A DNA stretch of 64,000 bases from JBJHBP01 sp050485645 (GCA_050485645.1 JBJHBT010000002.1:62001-126000); one strand, 5' to 3'; positions 14,499 to 23,704 are shown, counted from the first letter of the stretch. The notes: generated by a model from the letters alone, not told the origin. Translations and numbers: made by a program.

Positions 14499-16382
14499 TC
14501 ACCACGCGATGCCGTGATCCTCGCCGAAATCGCTGGAGCCTCCCCACATCGTGCCGTGCGCCTGATCAAAGTAGATGGCATTGATCGGGCCCGACGTCTT
14601 TTCCCAGGTCTCCACCATGTAGCCCATGCGCTGCAGTTCGGTCATCACCCGCATCGGCGTATCCTCGCGGACCAGCAGCCGGCCGGGTTCGGAGTGCGGC
14701 AGACCGAAAGAACTGTGCATCTGGTAGCTGTTGAAATTCGCCGCCTCCACCGCTTCCTGCACCGTCATGCCGAACTCGACCATGTTGAGAAAGAACTGCA
14801 GCAGATTCTGATCCTGCGCGTCTCCGCCCTGCACCGCGAATGACAGATACGGCAGTCCCTCACGCATGGCGATGCCCGGTGTCAGCGTCACCCGCGGCCG
14901 CTTGCCCGGTTCCAGCACATTGAACGGATTGCGTGCCGGGTCGAAACCGAAACTCTGCATGCGCTGCGACAGACCGATGCCGGTGTCGCCGGCAATCCAC
15001 GCCGGTATCCAGGCGCCACTGGGCGTGATCGACACCACCCACCCCTGAGCATCCGCAACCTGTATCGACGTGGTGCCGGCACGAAATGCCTCATCCGCCG
15101 TCATGCCAGGCAGGTCGTCGCCGACGCGCACCTGCCGGTCGCGCACCATCGGCCGCCACTGTCCAAGCGCATCGCTGAACGGATTGGTCTCGCCCTGAAA
15201 CGGATACGGATCGCCCGGCAGCACGGCCGGATCGTTTGCCTGCCAGTCGATGGTCTCGTAACGCTGGCGTGCGTAGTCCTTCGACAGCAGGCCCTGTATC
15301 GGTGTTGGCGGCGGGAAACGTGGATCTCCGTAGTAAAAGTCTCGATCGGCGAAGGCGAGGTTCGTCGCCTGATACAGCGCATGGATGTAGGCCGTGGTGT
15401 TGCGTCCCAGCGCCCGCAGATCCATGTTCTCGATGATGTTGAGCATCTGCAGCATCACGGCGCCCTGTGTCGCGGTCTGCGGCTTGTACACGTCCACGCC
15501 GCGATAACTTGTGGTCAGCGGTTCATCGAGGTGCACCTGCCAGCCGTCGAGGTCTTCCATCGTGAACAGGCCGCCGTCCTGCTGTGTGGCGCGCACCAGC
15601 GCCTCGGCGATGTCACCCCGATAGAAGCGGTCGTAGGCCGCCATGATCGCCTCGCGACGACTGCCGCCATCCGCAAGCACAGCCCTCTCGGCTTCGATCA
15701 GCTTCTCCAGCGTGGCCAGAAGATCGGGTTGGGAGAACATCTCTCCGGCCCGCGGCGCACCGGATCGGTTCGGGCGCGTCGGATCGAAATGCGGCATGAA
15801 CACGGCGCGCGACGCCGGCCAGCGTGACAGCAACGCCTGCTGACGCGTGATGCTGTCGGCCTGTGCCTGATCCATCGGATAACCGCGCGCCAGCTCCACC
15901 GCCGGCGCCAGCACCTGCTCGAGGCTCATCGTGCCGAACTCGGCCAGCATCACCATCAGTCCGCCGGGCGTGCCGGGCGTCACCGCGGCCAGTGGTCCGT
16001 TCTCGGCGGGACGATCCATGCCGCGCGCGCGGAACAACGCGGGTGTCGCGCCGGTTGGCGCCACGCCCAGCGCATCGACTGCGATCACTTTGCCGGTATT
16101 CGGATTGTGGATCAGCGCCTGCGTCTCTCCACCCCAGCCCATCATATCCCACACGGTCGCGGACGCCGCCAGCACCGCGCACGCCGCGTCCACGGCATTG
16201 CCACCGCGCGCAAAGGTCAGCGCACCGGCCGTGGCCGCCATCTGCTGGCCTGAGATCACCACCCAGTTGCTGCCGTGCAGAACGGGTTTGTTCGTGGTAC
16301 CGGGAAACTGCGCCGCGGCGTACGAAGCGGTGAGAGCCAGCAGGCAGGCGAGCGTTGCAACGAGGTTGGATCTGACGGTCAC
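14499..16382 (-). CDS. gamma-glutamyltransferase family protein
   Basis: Periplasmic N-terminal nucleophile hydrolase, predicted to cleave gamma-glutamyl bonds or transfer the group. 627 residues with a signal peptide (LVATLACLLALTASYAAAQ). The large-subunit part shows GGNAVDAACAVLAASATVWDMMGWGG and TPGTPGGLMVM. The autoprocessing site and catalytic threonine lie in AGTTSIQVADAQGWVVSITPS near residue 436, and the oxyanion/substrate part is KRPRVTLTPGIAMREG. The family usually reads TTH or TTS here, so it is probably active. The sequence is closer to the broad YwrD-like group than to Escherichia coli Ggt, so glutathione is not the assured substrate. Confidence 0.9.
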   Translation of the reverse strand: MTVRSNLVATLACLLALTASYAAAQFPGTTNKPVLHGSNWVVISGQQMAATAGALTFARGGNAVDAACAVLAASATVWDMMGWGGETQALIHNPNTGKVIAVDALGVAPTGATPALFRARGMDRPAENGPLAAVTPGTPGGLMVMLAEFGTMSLEQVLAPAVELARGYPMDQAQADSITRQQALLSRWPASRAVFMPHFDPTRPNRSGAPRAGEMFSQPDLLATLEKLIEAERAVLADGGSRREAIMAAYDRFYRGDIAEALVRATQQDGGLFTMEDLDGWQVHLDEPLTTSYRGVDVYKPQTATQGAVMLQMLNIIENMDLRALGRNTTAYIHALYQATNLAFADRDFYYGDPRFPPPTPIQGLLSKDYARQRYETIDWQANDPAVLPGDPYPFQGETNPFSDALGQWRPMVRDRQVRVGDDLPGMTADEAFRAGTTSIQVADAQGWVVSITPSGAWIPAWIAGDTGIGLSQRMQSFGFDPARNPFNVLEPGKRPRVTLTPGIAMREGLPYLSFAVQGGDAQDQNLLQFFLNMVEFGMTVQEAVEAANFNSYQMHSSFGLPHSEPGRLLVREDTPMRVMTELQRMGYMVETWEKTSGPINAIYFDQAHGTMWGGSSDFGEDHGIAW

Positions 16383-16537
16383 TGTTCCTGTACTCGTGGT
16401 CGGGTCGATGCCGGCCGCGCCGGGGCCGCGCTTACCCGAGTGTACCGCGACCGGCGCGTCGGCAGCACCACCCGGCCCGGCGGCGACAGTACCCGGCCCG
16501 GCAGCGACATTTCGTCCCCACGGCCGGCATGGATCGG

Positions 16538-16579
16538 TAGAATGCGCCGATGACCCTGGTCGGAACGCTCATCCTTTGA
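16538..16579 (+). promoter_or_regulatory. rarA promoter box and nine-codon leader ORF
   Basis: TAGAAT at 16538-16543 is followed after six bases by an ATG (16550) that opens a nine-codon frame, MTLVGTLIL, whose TGA (16577-16579) overlaps the TTG start of rarA as TTGA. The layout suggests a leaderless leader peptide feeding ribosomes into rarA by reinitiation. No good -35 box is visible. Confidence 0.4.
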
Positions 16580-17913
16580 TCAGCGAAAAACTCCCCCTGA
16601 CAGGCGGCGACGAGCGTGACGCGCCGCTGGCGCATCGCATGCGCCCGCAGTCACTGGACGAGTTCCTCGGTCAGCAGCATCTGCTGGCGCCGGGCAAACC
16701 GCTGCGCGAAGGCATTACGCGCGGCCGGATCAGCAGCATGGTGTTCTGGGGGCCGCCCGGATGCGGCAAGACCACACTGGCGCGACTGCTGGCCAATCAC
16801 ACCGATAAATACTACGTGCCGTTCAGTGCCGTCACCGAAGGCGTACCCAGGGTGCGCGAGGTCATTCGCGAGGCGCGGCAGCGACGGGCCGTTGAGGATC
16901 GCGGCACGCTGCTGTTCTGCGACGAAATCCACCGCTTCAACAAGGCGCAGCAGGATGCCTTCCTGCCATCCGTCGAGGAAGGACTGATCACCCTGGTCGG
17001 CGCGACCACGGAAAACCCCTCGTTTGAACTGAACTCGGCCCTGCTGTCGCGACTGCGCGTATTCGTGCTCGAGCCGCTGTCCGAGGATGACATTCACAAT
17101 CTGCTGCAGCGCGCCATCGAGCGCCTGGCTGACGATGCGCCAGGGACAGCACCGCTGCAACTGGACGAGACGGCGCTGGCGCTGCTGGCGCAACACGCCG
17201 ATGGCGATGCGCGCAGCGCGCTGACTGCGCTGGAAGCGGTATGGACACATGTGACGCACGGCCGACACCCCCGGGAACAGGCACTGGACGCCGCCGCCGT
17301 TGCCGCGTTGCTGCAACGGCGCCTGCCGCGATATGACAAGGCCGGCGAGCAGCATTTCAACCTGATCTCGGCGCTGCACAAGGCGGTGCGCGGCAGCGAT
17401 CCGGACGGTGCGTTGTACTGGCTGGCGCGCATGATCGACGCCGGCGAGGATCCGCTGTATATCGCCCGGCGCATCGTGCGCATGGCGGCCGAGGATATAG
17501 GACTTGCCGACCCGCGTGCGGTCGGCCTGGCGCTGGAAGCCAGGAACGCCTATCAGTTCCTGGGCTCACCCGAAGGTGATCTGGCGCTGGCGCAGATCGT
17601 GATCTACCTGTGCGCCGCGCCCAAATCCAATCGTGCCTACAAGGCATGGAACCAGGCGCTGGAAGCGGCGCGCACCAGCCCCGGCGAGCAGGTGCCACTG
17701 CATTTGCGCAATGCGCCGACCAGACTGACGAAGGAACTGGGATACGGTGCCGGATACCGCTACGACCACAACGAAGGTGGTCACGCCGGTGGCCAGCAGT
17801 ATCTGCCCGATCGGCTGCGCGACAGCCGCTGGTATGAGCCGGGAAACCAGGGACTGGAGGCGAAGATCGCCGAGCGTCTGCGCTGGTTTGCCGACCGCAG
17901 GGACGGCAGCTGA
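16576..17913 (+). CDS. rarA: replication-associated recombination protein A (AAA+ ATPase)
   Basis: Acts at stalled replication forks with SSB and recombination proteins. 445 residues from the TTG at 16576, nearly the Escherichia coli RarA length. Key features are PLAHRMRPQSLDEFLGQ, Walker A GPPGCGKTTLA near 59-69, Walker B LLFCDEIHRFNKAQQDAFLP near 113-132, sensor GATTENPSF, and the MgsA C-terminal domain with DPDGALYWLARM and AEDIGLADPRA. The frame is open far to the left without homology. Translation probably depends on a nine-codon leader frame. The SLC13-family gene follows with no gap. Confidence 0.93.
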   Translation: MISEKLPLTGGDERDAPLAHRMRPQSLDEFLGQQHLLAPGKPLREGITRGRISSMVFWGPPGCGKTTLARLLANHTDKYYVPFSAVTEGVPRVREVIREARQRRAVEDRGTLLFCDEIHRFNKAQQDAFLPSVEEGLITLVGATTENPSFELNSALLSRLRVFVLEPLSEDDIHNLLQRAIERLADDAPGTAPLQLDETALALLAQHADGDARSALTALEAVWTHVTHGRHPREQALDAAAVAALLQRRLPRYDKAGEQHFNLISALHKAVRGSDPDGALYWLARMIDAGEDPLYIARRIVRMAAEDIGLADPRAVGLALEARNAYQFLGSPEGDLALAQIVIYLCAAPKSNRAYKAWNQALEAARTSPGEQVPLHLRNAPTRLTKELGYGAGYRYDHNEGGHAGGQQYLPDRLRDSRWYEPGNQGLEAKIAERLRWFADRRDGS

Positions 17914-19707
17914 ATGTGGCCGGAACCACATGCGCTGGCTGCCATGGGCATCACGGCCGTCGCACTGATCCTGTTCACGCGACAGCGCATTCCGCTGGAG
18001 TATTCCTGTGTCGCCGTGCTGTTGATTCTGGTGCTGGGTTTCGAGCTGTTCCCTTATGAGTCCGGGGATACTGCCCTGCGCGGTGTCGAGTTCATGAGGG
18101 GCTTCGGCAACGAAGCGATGATTACGATCTGTCTGCTGCTGATCCTCGGCAAGGCACTGGAAGTCAGCGGCGCGCTGCGACCGGTAGGCCGGTTGCTGGT
18201 GCAGCTGTGGTTGCGTAACCGTACACTGGCGCTGCTCGCCACACTGGTTGTGGCCGCCTTCGTCAGCGCCTTCGCCAACAACACCCCCATCGTGGTGATG
18301 CTGCTGCCGATTCTTGTGGGCGTCGCACGCCGCATGGGCATGGCCCCGTCAAGAATCCTGATCCCCGTAGGCTACGCAACCATCATCGGCGGCATGTCGA
18401 CGACCATCGGAACGTCGACCAACCTGCTGGTTGTCGGCGTCTCCGCGGATCTGGGTGTGCCCCGCCTGGAGATGTTTGATTTTGTGCTGCCCGCTGCCAT
18501 CGCCGGCAGTATCGCGATCGTGTACCTGTGGCTGCTCGCACCCAGACTGCTACCCGACCGCCCTTCGCCGCTGGAGGGCAGTGCGCCGCGCATATTCGAC
18601 GCCGTCATCGAAGTCACCGACGACAGTTCGTTCGCCGGCCAGACACTGGCCGACGTGATGCGGCTGATGCAGGGCCAGATCCGAATCGAACGCGTCCAGC
18701 GCGGCAAAACGCTGGAACTGGCACGGTTGCCGACACTGAAACTCAGGGTCAGAGACCAGCTCCACGTCCGCGGGTCGCCGGACGCGATCAAGAAACTTCA
18801 GGATTCCATTGGCGGCATCTACGCGGGCCGGGATCTGCGCCGTGCGCCCGATCAGCGGCTGGTCGAGATCGTTGTCACGACAGAATCGCCGTTGCATCAG
18901 AAACGCCTGAGCGAACTGCGCGGCGCGACACTGGGCAAGCTGTTTCCGGTAGGTGTTCACAGACCCGGACGGCAGCGCATGACACTGATCGAGGAAGGCA
19001 CCGATCCCGTGCTGCGAACCGGCGATGTCCTGCTGATGCAGGGTGACCGGCGCGACATCCTGCAGCTCAAGGAAACGCACAACATGCTGATCCTGGACCG
19101 CACCATCCACGTTCCGCGTTCGGCCAAGGCGCTGCTGGCATTCACACTGATGGCCGGCGTCGTGGTGGTCTCCGCGCTGGGCATTCTGCCGATCATGGCC
19201 AGCGCCCTGTGTGGTGTCAGCCTGATGCTGCTGGGCCGCTGCCTGGCCTGGGATGAAGCGTGGAGCGCGATTGACACACGCCTGGTGCTGGTCATCGTGA
19301 CCAGCCTGGCTCTGGGCGCCGCCCTGTCGACGACAGGTGCGGCCGAATACATCGCGGACGCGTTCGTGGCCATGGTACGCGATCTGCCTCCGCCGGTTGT
19401 GCTGTCCTGCCTGCTGCTGCTCACGGCGCTGCTCACCGAAGTCATCACCAATAATGCCGTCGCAGTCATCGCAACCCCCATCGCCATCGCTATCGCGAAC
19501 ACACTCGGGCTGCCACCCGTTCCGTTCGTGCTGGCCGTACTGTTCGGCGCCAACATGGCCTACATGATGCCCATCGGCTATCAGACCAATCTTCTGGTGA
19601 TGAGCGCCGGCGGCTACAAGTTCACCGACTTTTTCCGTACCGGCATACCGCTGCAGATCATCATGTGGCTGTCGTTATCGATCGTGCTGCCGCTGCTATA
19701 CCTGTGA
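17914..19707 (+). CDS. SLC13-family permease with two TrkA-C domains
   Basis: 597-residue inner-membrane transporter of the divalent anion:sodium symporter superfamily. About six N-terminal helices (with FANNTPIVVMLLPI and STTIGTSTNLLVVGVSADLG) are followed by two cytoplasmic TrkA-C/RCK-C domains at about 215-385, then a second helix block with TNNAVAVIATPIAIA and MPIGYQTNLLVMSAGGY. The paired motifs SxxTNLLV and YQTNLLV are the substrate-binding hairpins. Such proteins carry sulfate, thiosulfate or other anions; the substrate is not readable here. It begins directly after the rarA stop and is followed by a transporter gene seven bases later. Confidence 0.9.
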   Translation: MWPEPHALAAMGITAVALILFTRQRIPLEYSCVAVLLILVLGFELFPYESGDTALRGVEFMRGFGNEAMITICLLLILGKALEVSGALRPVGRLLVQLWLRNRTLALLATLVVAAFVSAFANNTPIVVMLLPILVGVARRMGMAPSRILIPVGYATIIGGMSTTIGTSTNLLVVGVSADLGVPRLEMFDFVLPAAIAGSIAIVYLWLLAPRLLPDRPSPLEGSAPRIFDAVIEVTDDSSFAGQTLADVMRLMQGQIRIERVQRGKTLELARLPTLKLRVRDQLHVRGSPDAIKKLQDSIGGIYAGRDLRRAPDQRLVEIVVTTESPLHQKRLSELRGATLGKLFPVGVHRPGRQRMTLIEEGTDPVLRTGDVLLMQGDRRDILQLKETHNMLILDRTIHVPRSAKALLAFTLMAGVVVVSALGILPIMASALCGVSLMLLGRCLAWDEAWSAIDTRLVLVIVTSLALGAALSTTGAAEYIADAFVAMVRDLPPPVVLSCLLLLTALLTEVITNNAVAVIATPIAIAIANTLGLPPVPFVLAVLFGANMAYMMPIGYQTNLLVMSAGGYKFTDFFRTGIPLQIIMWLSLSIVLPLLYL

Positions 19708-19714
19708 GGTTGCG

Positions 19715-20803
19715 ATGACCAGCTGGAACATGCAGAAGACCCTGTTCGTCGTGCTGCTCGCGCTGGTCACGATCGCATTCCTGTGGCTGATACGCGGCTT
19801 CATGCAGCCGATATTCTGGGCCGCGGCGCTGGCCATCGTATTTCATCCGATGAACAGAGCAATCGCACGTCATCTGCGCGGCCGCGCGTCGGCGGCCGCC
19901 GGCATCAGTGTCGTGATCATCGTGCTGATCGTCATCATCCCGTTGACGGCCGTGGTCGCAGCCATCGCGGCGGAAGCAACCGCACTGTACGAAAGGCTGA
20001 GCGAGGACGGGCTGGATTTCGAGCAATGGTACGAACGCGCCGCGTCGTGGCTGCCCCAGCTCAGCGGCTGGTTCGAGATGCTTGGCACCGACGCGTCACA
20101 GATCCAGTCGCGGCTGTCCTCGGCAGCCGCCTCGGCAAGCAATTTCGTTGCGTCCCGCGCGGTGGCCTTCGGTCAGGATGTCGTGCGCTTCACGATTCTG
20201 ATGTTTCTGATGCTCTACCTGCTGTTCTTTTTTCTGCGGGACGGACTGAAGCTGCTGGATGGCCTGACGCAGGCGCTGCCACTGGGGCGGCAGCGTGAGC
20301 AGGTGCTGCTGGACAGGTTCACGTTGGTATCGCGCGCGACGATCAAGGGCACGCTGGTGGTCGGCATCGTACAGGGGCTCCTGGGCGGTTTCGCTTTCGC
20401 GGTTCTGGGCATCGGTGCACCGGTGCTCTGGGGCGTGGTGATGGCACTGCTGAGCATCGTTCCGGCGGTTGGCCCGGCCCTGATCTGGATACCGGCGGCG
20501 ATCTACCTGATCGCCACTGGCAGCGTCGGCGCGGGCATCGCGCTGATCGTTTTCGGCGCCGTGGTGATCGGCCTCACGGATAACGTACTGCGACCGATCC
20601 TGGTCGGCCGCGACACCCGCCTGCCGGACTATCTGATTCTGCTGTCCACACTGGGCGGACTGATGGCTTTCGGCTTGGCGGGCATCGTGATCGGCCCGAT
20701 CATTGCCGCGCTGTTCCTGACTCTGTGGCAGATGGCCAGCCAGGAATTCATCCCTCACAACGATGATTCGCCGCGGATTGTCCAATCCGAATCACCTGAT
20801 TGA
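19715..20803 (+). CDS. AI-2E family transporter (PerM/YdiK type)
   Basis: 362-residue membrane protein with seven to eight helices. Family features are IRGFMQPIFWAAALAIVFHPM near the N-terminus, a soluble middle segment (about 85-150), LYLLFFFLRDG, IVQGLLGGFAFAVLGI, LSIVPAVGPALIWIPAAIYL, DNVLRPILVG and FGLAGIVIGPIIAALFL. The family is named from TqsA (autoinducer-2 export), but other members are Na+/H+ antiporters or of unknown role. It is seven bases downstream of the SLC13-family gene and probably the last gene of the rarA run. Confidence 0.9.
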   Translation: MTSWNMQKTLFVVLLALVTIAFLWLIRGFMQPIFWAAALAIVFHPMNRAIARHLRGRASAAAGISVVIIVLIVIIPLTAVVAAIAAEATALYERLSEDGLDFEQWYERAASWLPQLSGWFEMLGTDASQIQSRLSSAAASASNFVASRAVAFGQDVVRFTILMFLMLYLLFFFLRDGLKLLDGLTQALPLGRQREQVLLDRFTLVSRATIKGTLVVGIVQGLLGGFAFAVLGIGAPVLWGVVMALLSIVPAVGPALIWIPAAIYLIATGSVGAGIALIVFGAVVIGLTDNVLRPILVGRDTRLPDYLILLSTLGGLMAFGLAGIVIGPIIAALFLTLWQMASQEFIPHNDDSPRIVQSESPD

Positions 20804-20833
20804 ACCTTGACGCAACTCGCGACCACTCAGCGA

Positions 20834-20857
20834 ACGGGTCAGCAGTAAACGACCCGT
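20834..20857 (+). terminator. hairpin between AI-2E transporter and lipoprotein genes
   Basis: ACGGGTC at 20834-20840 and GACCCGT at 20851-20857 can pair around a ten-base A-rich loop, 30 bases past the transporter stop and 25 bases before the next ATG. It may be a terminator or an operator; there is no T-run. Confidence 0.35.
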
Positions 20858-20881
20858 ATCGGCACGAAGTGGAGTACCGCG

Positions 20882-21778
20882 ATGAACAGGGTCAGTATTG
20901 CGTCGCTATGGATTGTCACCGCGGCGTTCGGCGCAGGATGCAGCAGCGGCGGTAGCGGGGGTGGCGGCGGTCCGAGTGACCCCCCGCCACCTCCACCCCC
21001 GCCACCTGCGCTGGTCCCGACCCTCGAGTCGATACAGGCCAATATCTTTACGCCGATATGCACCGCATGCCATGCGGGTGCAGCCGCGCCGGAAGGGCTG
21101 ATGCTGGATGCGGCGAACAGCTACGGGCTGCTGGTCGATGTGGCGAGCGCACAGGTTCCCGGGCTGCTGCGCGTGGATCCGGGCAATCCGGATGACAGCT
21201 ATCTGATCATGAAGCTCGAGGGCACCGCCGCCGTCGGCGCGAGGATGCCGGATGGCAGTCCGCCGCTGCCGCAATCGGATATCGACGTCATACGACAGTG
21301 GATAACCGATGGTGCGATGCAGAATGCCACCGCATCCACGAAAGCGGTCCGCGCCTCGGGTGCATCGATCGTTCCCGACAGCACGCTGCTCTCCCTGCCC
21401 CGGCAGATCGTGATCATTTTCGACCGTGACATCGATGCAACGACCGCGCAGCCCGTTGCCGTATCGCTGCAACGCAGCGGCGGTGATGGCCTGTTCGACA
21501 ACGGCACGCAGATCGACATACCAGTCGCCTCCGTGTCCGTTCCGCTGACAAATCCACGTGCCCTGCACCTGCAACTGGATCCGACTGTCACCGACACCCC
21601 CGACGACTACCGGCTCGTGGTCGCGGGATCCGGACCGAATCCGATTCTCGACCTGCAGGGCAATCGTCTCAACGGCGGCTGGCTCGACGGTGTCGAAGCG
21701 GACGACAGCCCGCAGGGCGCCGATCTGGTACTGAACTTCACCGTCGCGTTCTGGCCCGCTGAAGGCACTGCGCCCTGA
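20882..21778 (+). CDS. lipoprotein with one CxxCH haem-binding motif
   Basis: 298 residues. The N-terminus (SLWIVTAAFGAGC) ends in a lipobox, so cysteine 20 is probably lipidated, followed by a glycine/proline linker (GGGGPSDPPPPPPPPP). Residues about 50-145 are a cytochrome-c-like domain with FTPICTACHAG and a downstream GARMPDGSPPLP supplying a possible methionine ligand. The C-terminal 140 residues look like an Ig-like beta domain (RQIVIIFDRDIDATTAQPV, DDYRLVVAGSGPNPILDLQGNRL). It is therefore a surface or periplasmic single-haem protein with a sticky module. The next gene encodes another exported CxxCH protein, so a joint electron-transfer role is plausible but unproven. Confidence 0.82.
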   Translation: MNRVSIASLWIVTAAFGAGCSSGGSGGGGGPSDPPPPPPPPPALVPTLESIQANIFTPICTACHAGAAAPEGLMLDAANSYGLLVDVASAQVPGLLRVDPGNPDDSYLIMKLEGTAAVGARMPDGSPPLPQSDIDVIRQWITDGAMQNATASTKAVRASGASIVPDSTLLSLPRQIVIIFDRDIDATTAQPVAVSLQRSGGDGLFDNGTQIDIPVASVSVPLTNPRALHLQLDPTVTDTPDDYRLVVAGSGPNPILDLQGNRLNGGWLDGVEADDSPQGADLVLNFTVAFWPAEGTAP

Positions 21779-21849
21779 ACCCGATCACCCACGCACACGC
21801 GCCCCGACACACGCGTCTGACCTTCCGCTTTCCAGGAGCACAGAAACCC

Positions 21850-22992
21850 ATGCCTGACGTGAGCATCATGCCGAGCCCGCTGAACCTGACCGCCACACTG
21901 CTACGCAGCGTGGCGGTCATCTTTTTGCTGGCGTCAGCGGCCTTCAGCGGCAACCACGCCCATGCAGAGCCCTACATCGCCGTGCGCGCCGGGCTGGAGT
22001 GTTCCAGTTGCCACGTCAACCCGACTGGCGGCGGACAACGCAATGCGTTCGGCAACACCTTTGCACAGAACGCCATGAACGCCCGCCCTGGCGCCATCAG
22101 CAATGCCCGGGAAGCATGGACCGGCGCCATCAATCGATGGGTGTCCGTTGGCGGAGACTTTCGCGGACGAATGGCCGGCACGAGGGTGCAGGGTGACACC
22201 AACCCGCCGGCGGAATTCGAGGTTCAGGACGTATTCGCCTACCTGACGTTCAACCTGATACCAGACCGTCTTACCGTGCACGTGGATGAACGGGTCGGAC
22301 CACGCGGCGCCTCGAATCGCCAGTCCTATGCATTGATCAGACCCGGCGGCGGCCCCTGGTACATCAGGGGCGGCCGCTTCTTTCTGCCGTTCGGTCTTCG
22401 TCTGGCCGACGACGGAGCGTTCATACGCCAGAGCACCGGCATCAATTTCACCACACCCGACACCGGACTCGAGTTCGGCCATGAACGCGCCCGCTGGTCA
22501 ACCCGTGTGGCTGTGACCAACGGCACCGCCGGCGCGCCGGAGATCGACGACGGCAAACAGATCAGTGCCGTTGCCACCTACCTGCGTCCGCGATGGCGAA
22601 TGGGGATCAGCGCCAACCACAACAGCGCCGACGCGGGCAATCGCGACATGGCCGGTGTGTTTGCCGGCCTACGCAGCGGACCGCTGGTCTGGCTTGCGGA
22701 ACTGGACTACATACGCGACGAGCTGTCCGGCCCAGGCAACCGGCATATGCGTGCCGCACTGATCGAGGCGAACTGGGGACTGGCACCCGGACAGAATCTG
22801 AAGCTCACCGCGGAGCGCCTGTACAGCAATGCACCCGACCAGGACACACGCAGCCGCAACAGCGTGATCTGGGAGTACTTCCCGATACCGTTCGTCCAGA
22901 GCCGGGTCGGCTGGCGCAGGATGCGGGGCACACCGGGCATCGCACCCCAGAATCGGGATGAATGGTTCGCTCAACTGCATGTGTACTTCTGA
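21850..22992 (+). CDS. predicted outer-membrane barrel with N-terminal CxxCH
   Basis: 380 residues with a signal peptide (SVAVIFLLASAAFSGNHAHA). Mature residues start EPYIAVRAGLECSSCHVNPTGGGQRN, so a single c-type haem motif lies right at the exported N-terminus. The rest is a series of alternating beta strands (WYIRGGRFFLPFGLRL, WSTRVAVTNGTAG, RMRAALIEANWGL) ending in WFAQLHVYF with C-terminal phenylalanine, as expected for a porin-like barrel. GGRFFLPFGLR resembles short-chain or phosphate-selective porins. A barrel carrying its own haem near the periplasmic mouth recalls porin-cytochrome conduits; function is inferred. Confidence 0.8.
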   Translation: MPDVSIMPSPLNLTATLLRSVAVIFLLASAAFSGNHAHAEPYIAVRAGLECSSCHVNPTGGGQRNAFGNTFAQNAMNARPGAISNAREAWTGAINRWVSVGGDFRGRMAGTRVQGDTNPPAEFEVQDVFAYLTFNLIPDRLTVHVDERVGPRGASNRQSYALIRPGGGPWYIRGGRFFLPFGLRLADDGAFIRQSTGINFTTPDTGLEFGHERARWSTRVAVTNGTAGAPEIDDGKQISAVATYLRPRWRMGISANHNSADAGNRDMAGVFAGLRSGPLVWLAELDYIRDELSGPGNRHMRAALIEANWGLAPGQNLKLTAERLYSNAPDQDTRSRNSVIWEYFPIPFVQSRVGWRRMRGTPGIAPQNRDEWFAQLHVYF

Positions 22993-23013
22993 CACCTCCG
23001 GCTTGCGGGGGTA

Positions 23014-23037
23014 CCATCGTTCCGGGGAGGACGATGG
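23014..23037 (+). promoter_or_regulatory. hairpin presenting the sigma-gene ribosome binding site
   Basis: CCATCGT at 23014-23020 and ACGATGG at 23031-23037 pair perfectly. The ten-base loop TCCGGGGAGG contains the Shine-Dalgarno sequence, and the ATG follows one base after the stem. Exposure of the site in the loop could stabilise or tune translation initiation of the sigma factor. Confidence 0.45.
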
Positions 23038-23038
23038 C

Positions 23039-23704
23039 ATGAGCGCAACGGCCCGATCGACGGACTCTGCAAGCCGCGCTGACGACGAAGACGCGGACAC
23101 ATCGGACAGCGCGGGCGGCGTAGTCGTCGGGCGCAGTAACGGTAACGGCGCTGCCGCTATTGACGACGTGGACGATGCCGCGCTGCTGCGCCGCATCGCG
23201 GAAGGAGAGCGAGCGGCATTCGAGATGCTTTTCCGACGCTTCCAGCCGCGCCTGCAAGGCTTCGTCAGACGGATCACCGGTGATCCGTCGCTGGCTGAGG
23301 AGATCAGCGACGATGTGATGATGACAGTGTGGCAGAACGCCGTGCGATTCGAGTTCAGGTCCAGGCCATCGACATGGATATTCGGCATCGCCTACCGCTC
23401 CGCCGCCAACGCCCTGCGGCGACGCCGACGGGTCGATTCCGAACCGCGACTGCCCGTCGATGCCACAACGGATACGTCGGGACAGGTGGAAGCGGCGCAG
23501 TGGCTGGAAGCAGCCTTCGCCAGACTCAGCGATGACCACCGCCATGTCATGGAACTCACCATCATCCACGGTTTCTCCTATGAGGAGATCGCACAGATCA
23601 CCGCATGCCCGGTGAATACCGTCAAGACGAGGATGTTTCATGCCCGCCGTCGACTGCAGGCGGAACTCGTGTCGCAGGCACAACCCGCGGAGAATGCACC
23701 GTGA
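23039..23704 (+). CDS. ECF-type RNA polymerase sigma factor
   Basis: 221 residues from the ATG at 23039, which has GGGGAGG upstream; the frame is open to 22958 inside the barrel gene, but the domain begins later. A 50-residue acidic, low-complexity N-terminus precedes region 2 (AAFEMLFRRFQPRLQGFVRRI, then SLAEEISDDVMMTVWQNA and STWIFGIAYRSAANALR) and region 4 (LSDDHRHVMELTIIHGFSYEEIAQI and VNTVKTRMFHARRRLQ). Its stop overlaps the start of a zinc-finger anti-sigma gene (TGATG), and a subtilisin-like protease follows. The three form a regulatory cassette, probably responding to an envelope signal. Confidence 0.92.
   Translation: MSATARSTDSASRADDEDADTSDSAGGVVVGRSNGNGAAAIDDVDDAALLRRIAEGERAAFEMLFRRFQPRLQGFVRRITGDPSLAEEISDDVMMTVWQNAVRFEFRSRPSTWIFGIAYRSAANALRRRRRVDSEPRLPVDATTDTSGQVEAAQWLEAAFARLSDDHRHVMELTIIHGFSYEEIAQITACPVNTVKTRMFHARRRLQAELVSQAQPAENAP

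Noticed and set aside
15931..16575. 660-residue reading of rarA
   Set aside because: The extra 215 residues are antisense to the gamma-glutamyltransferase gene; the RarA domain begins after the TTG at 16576.
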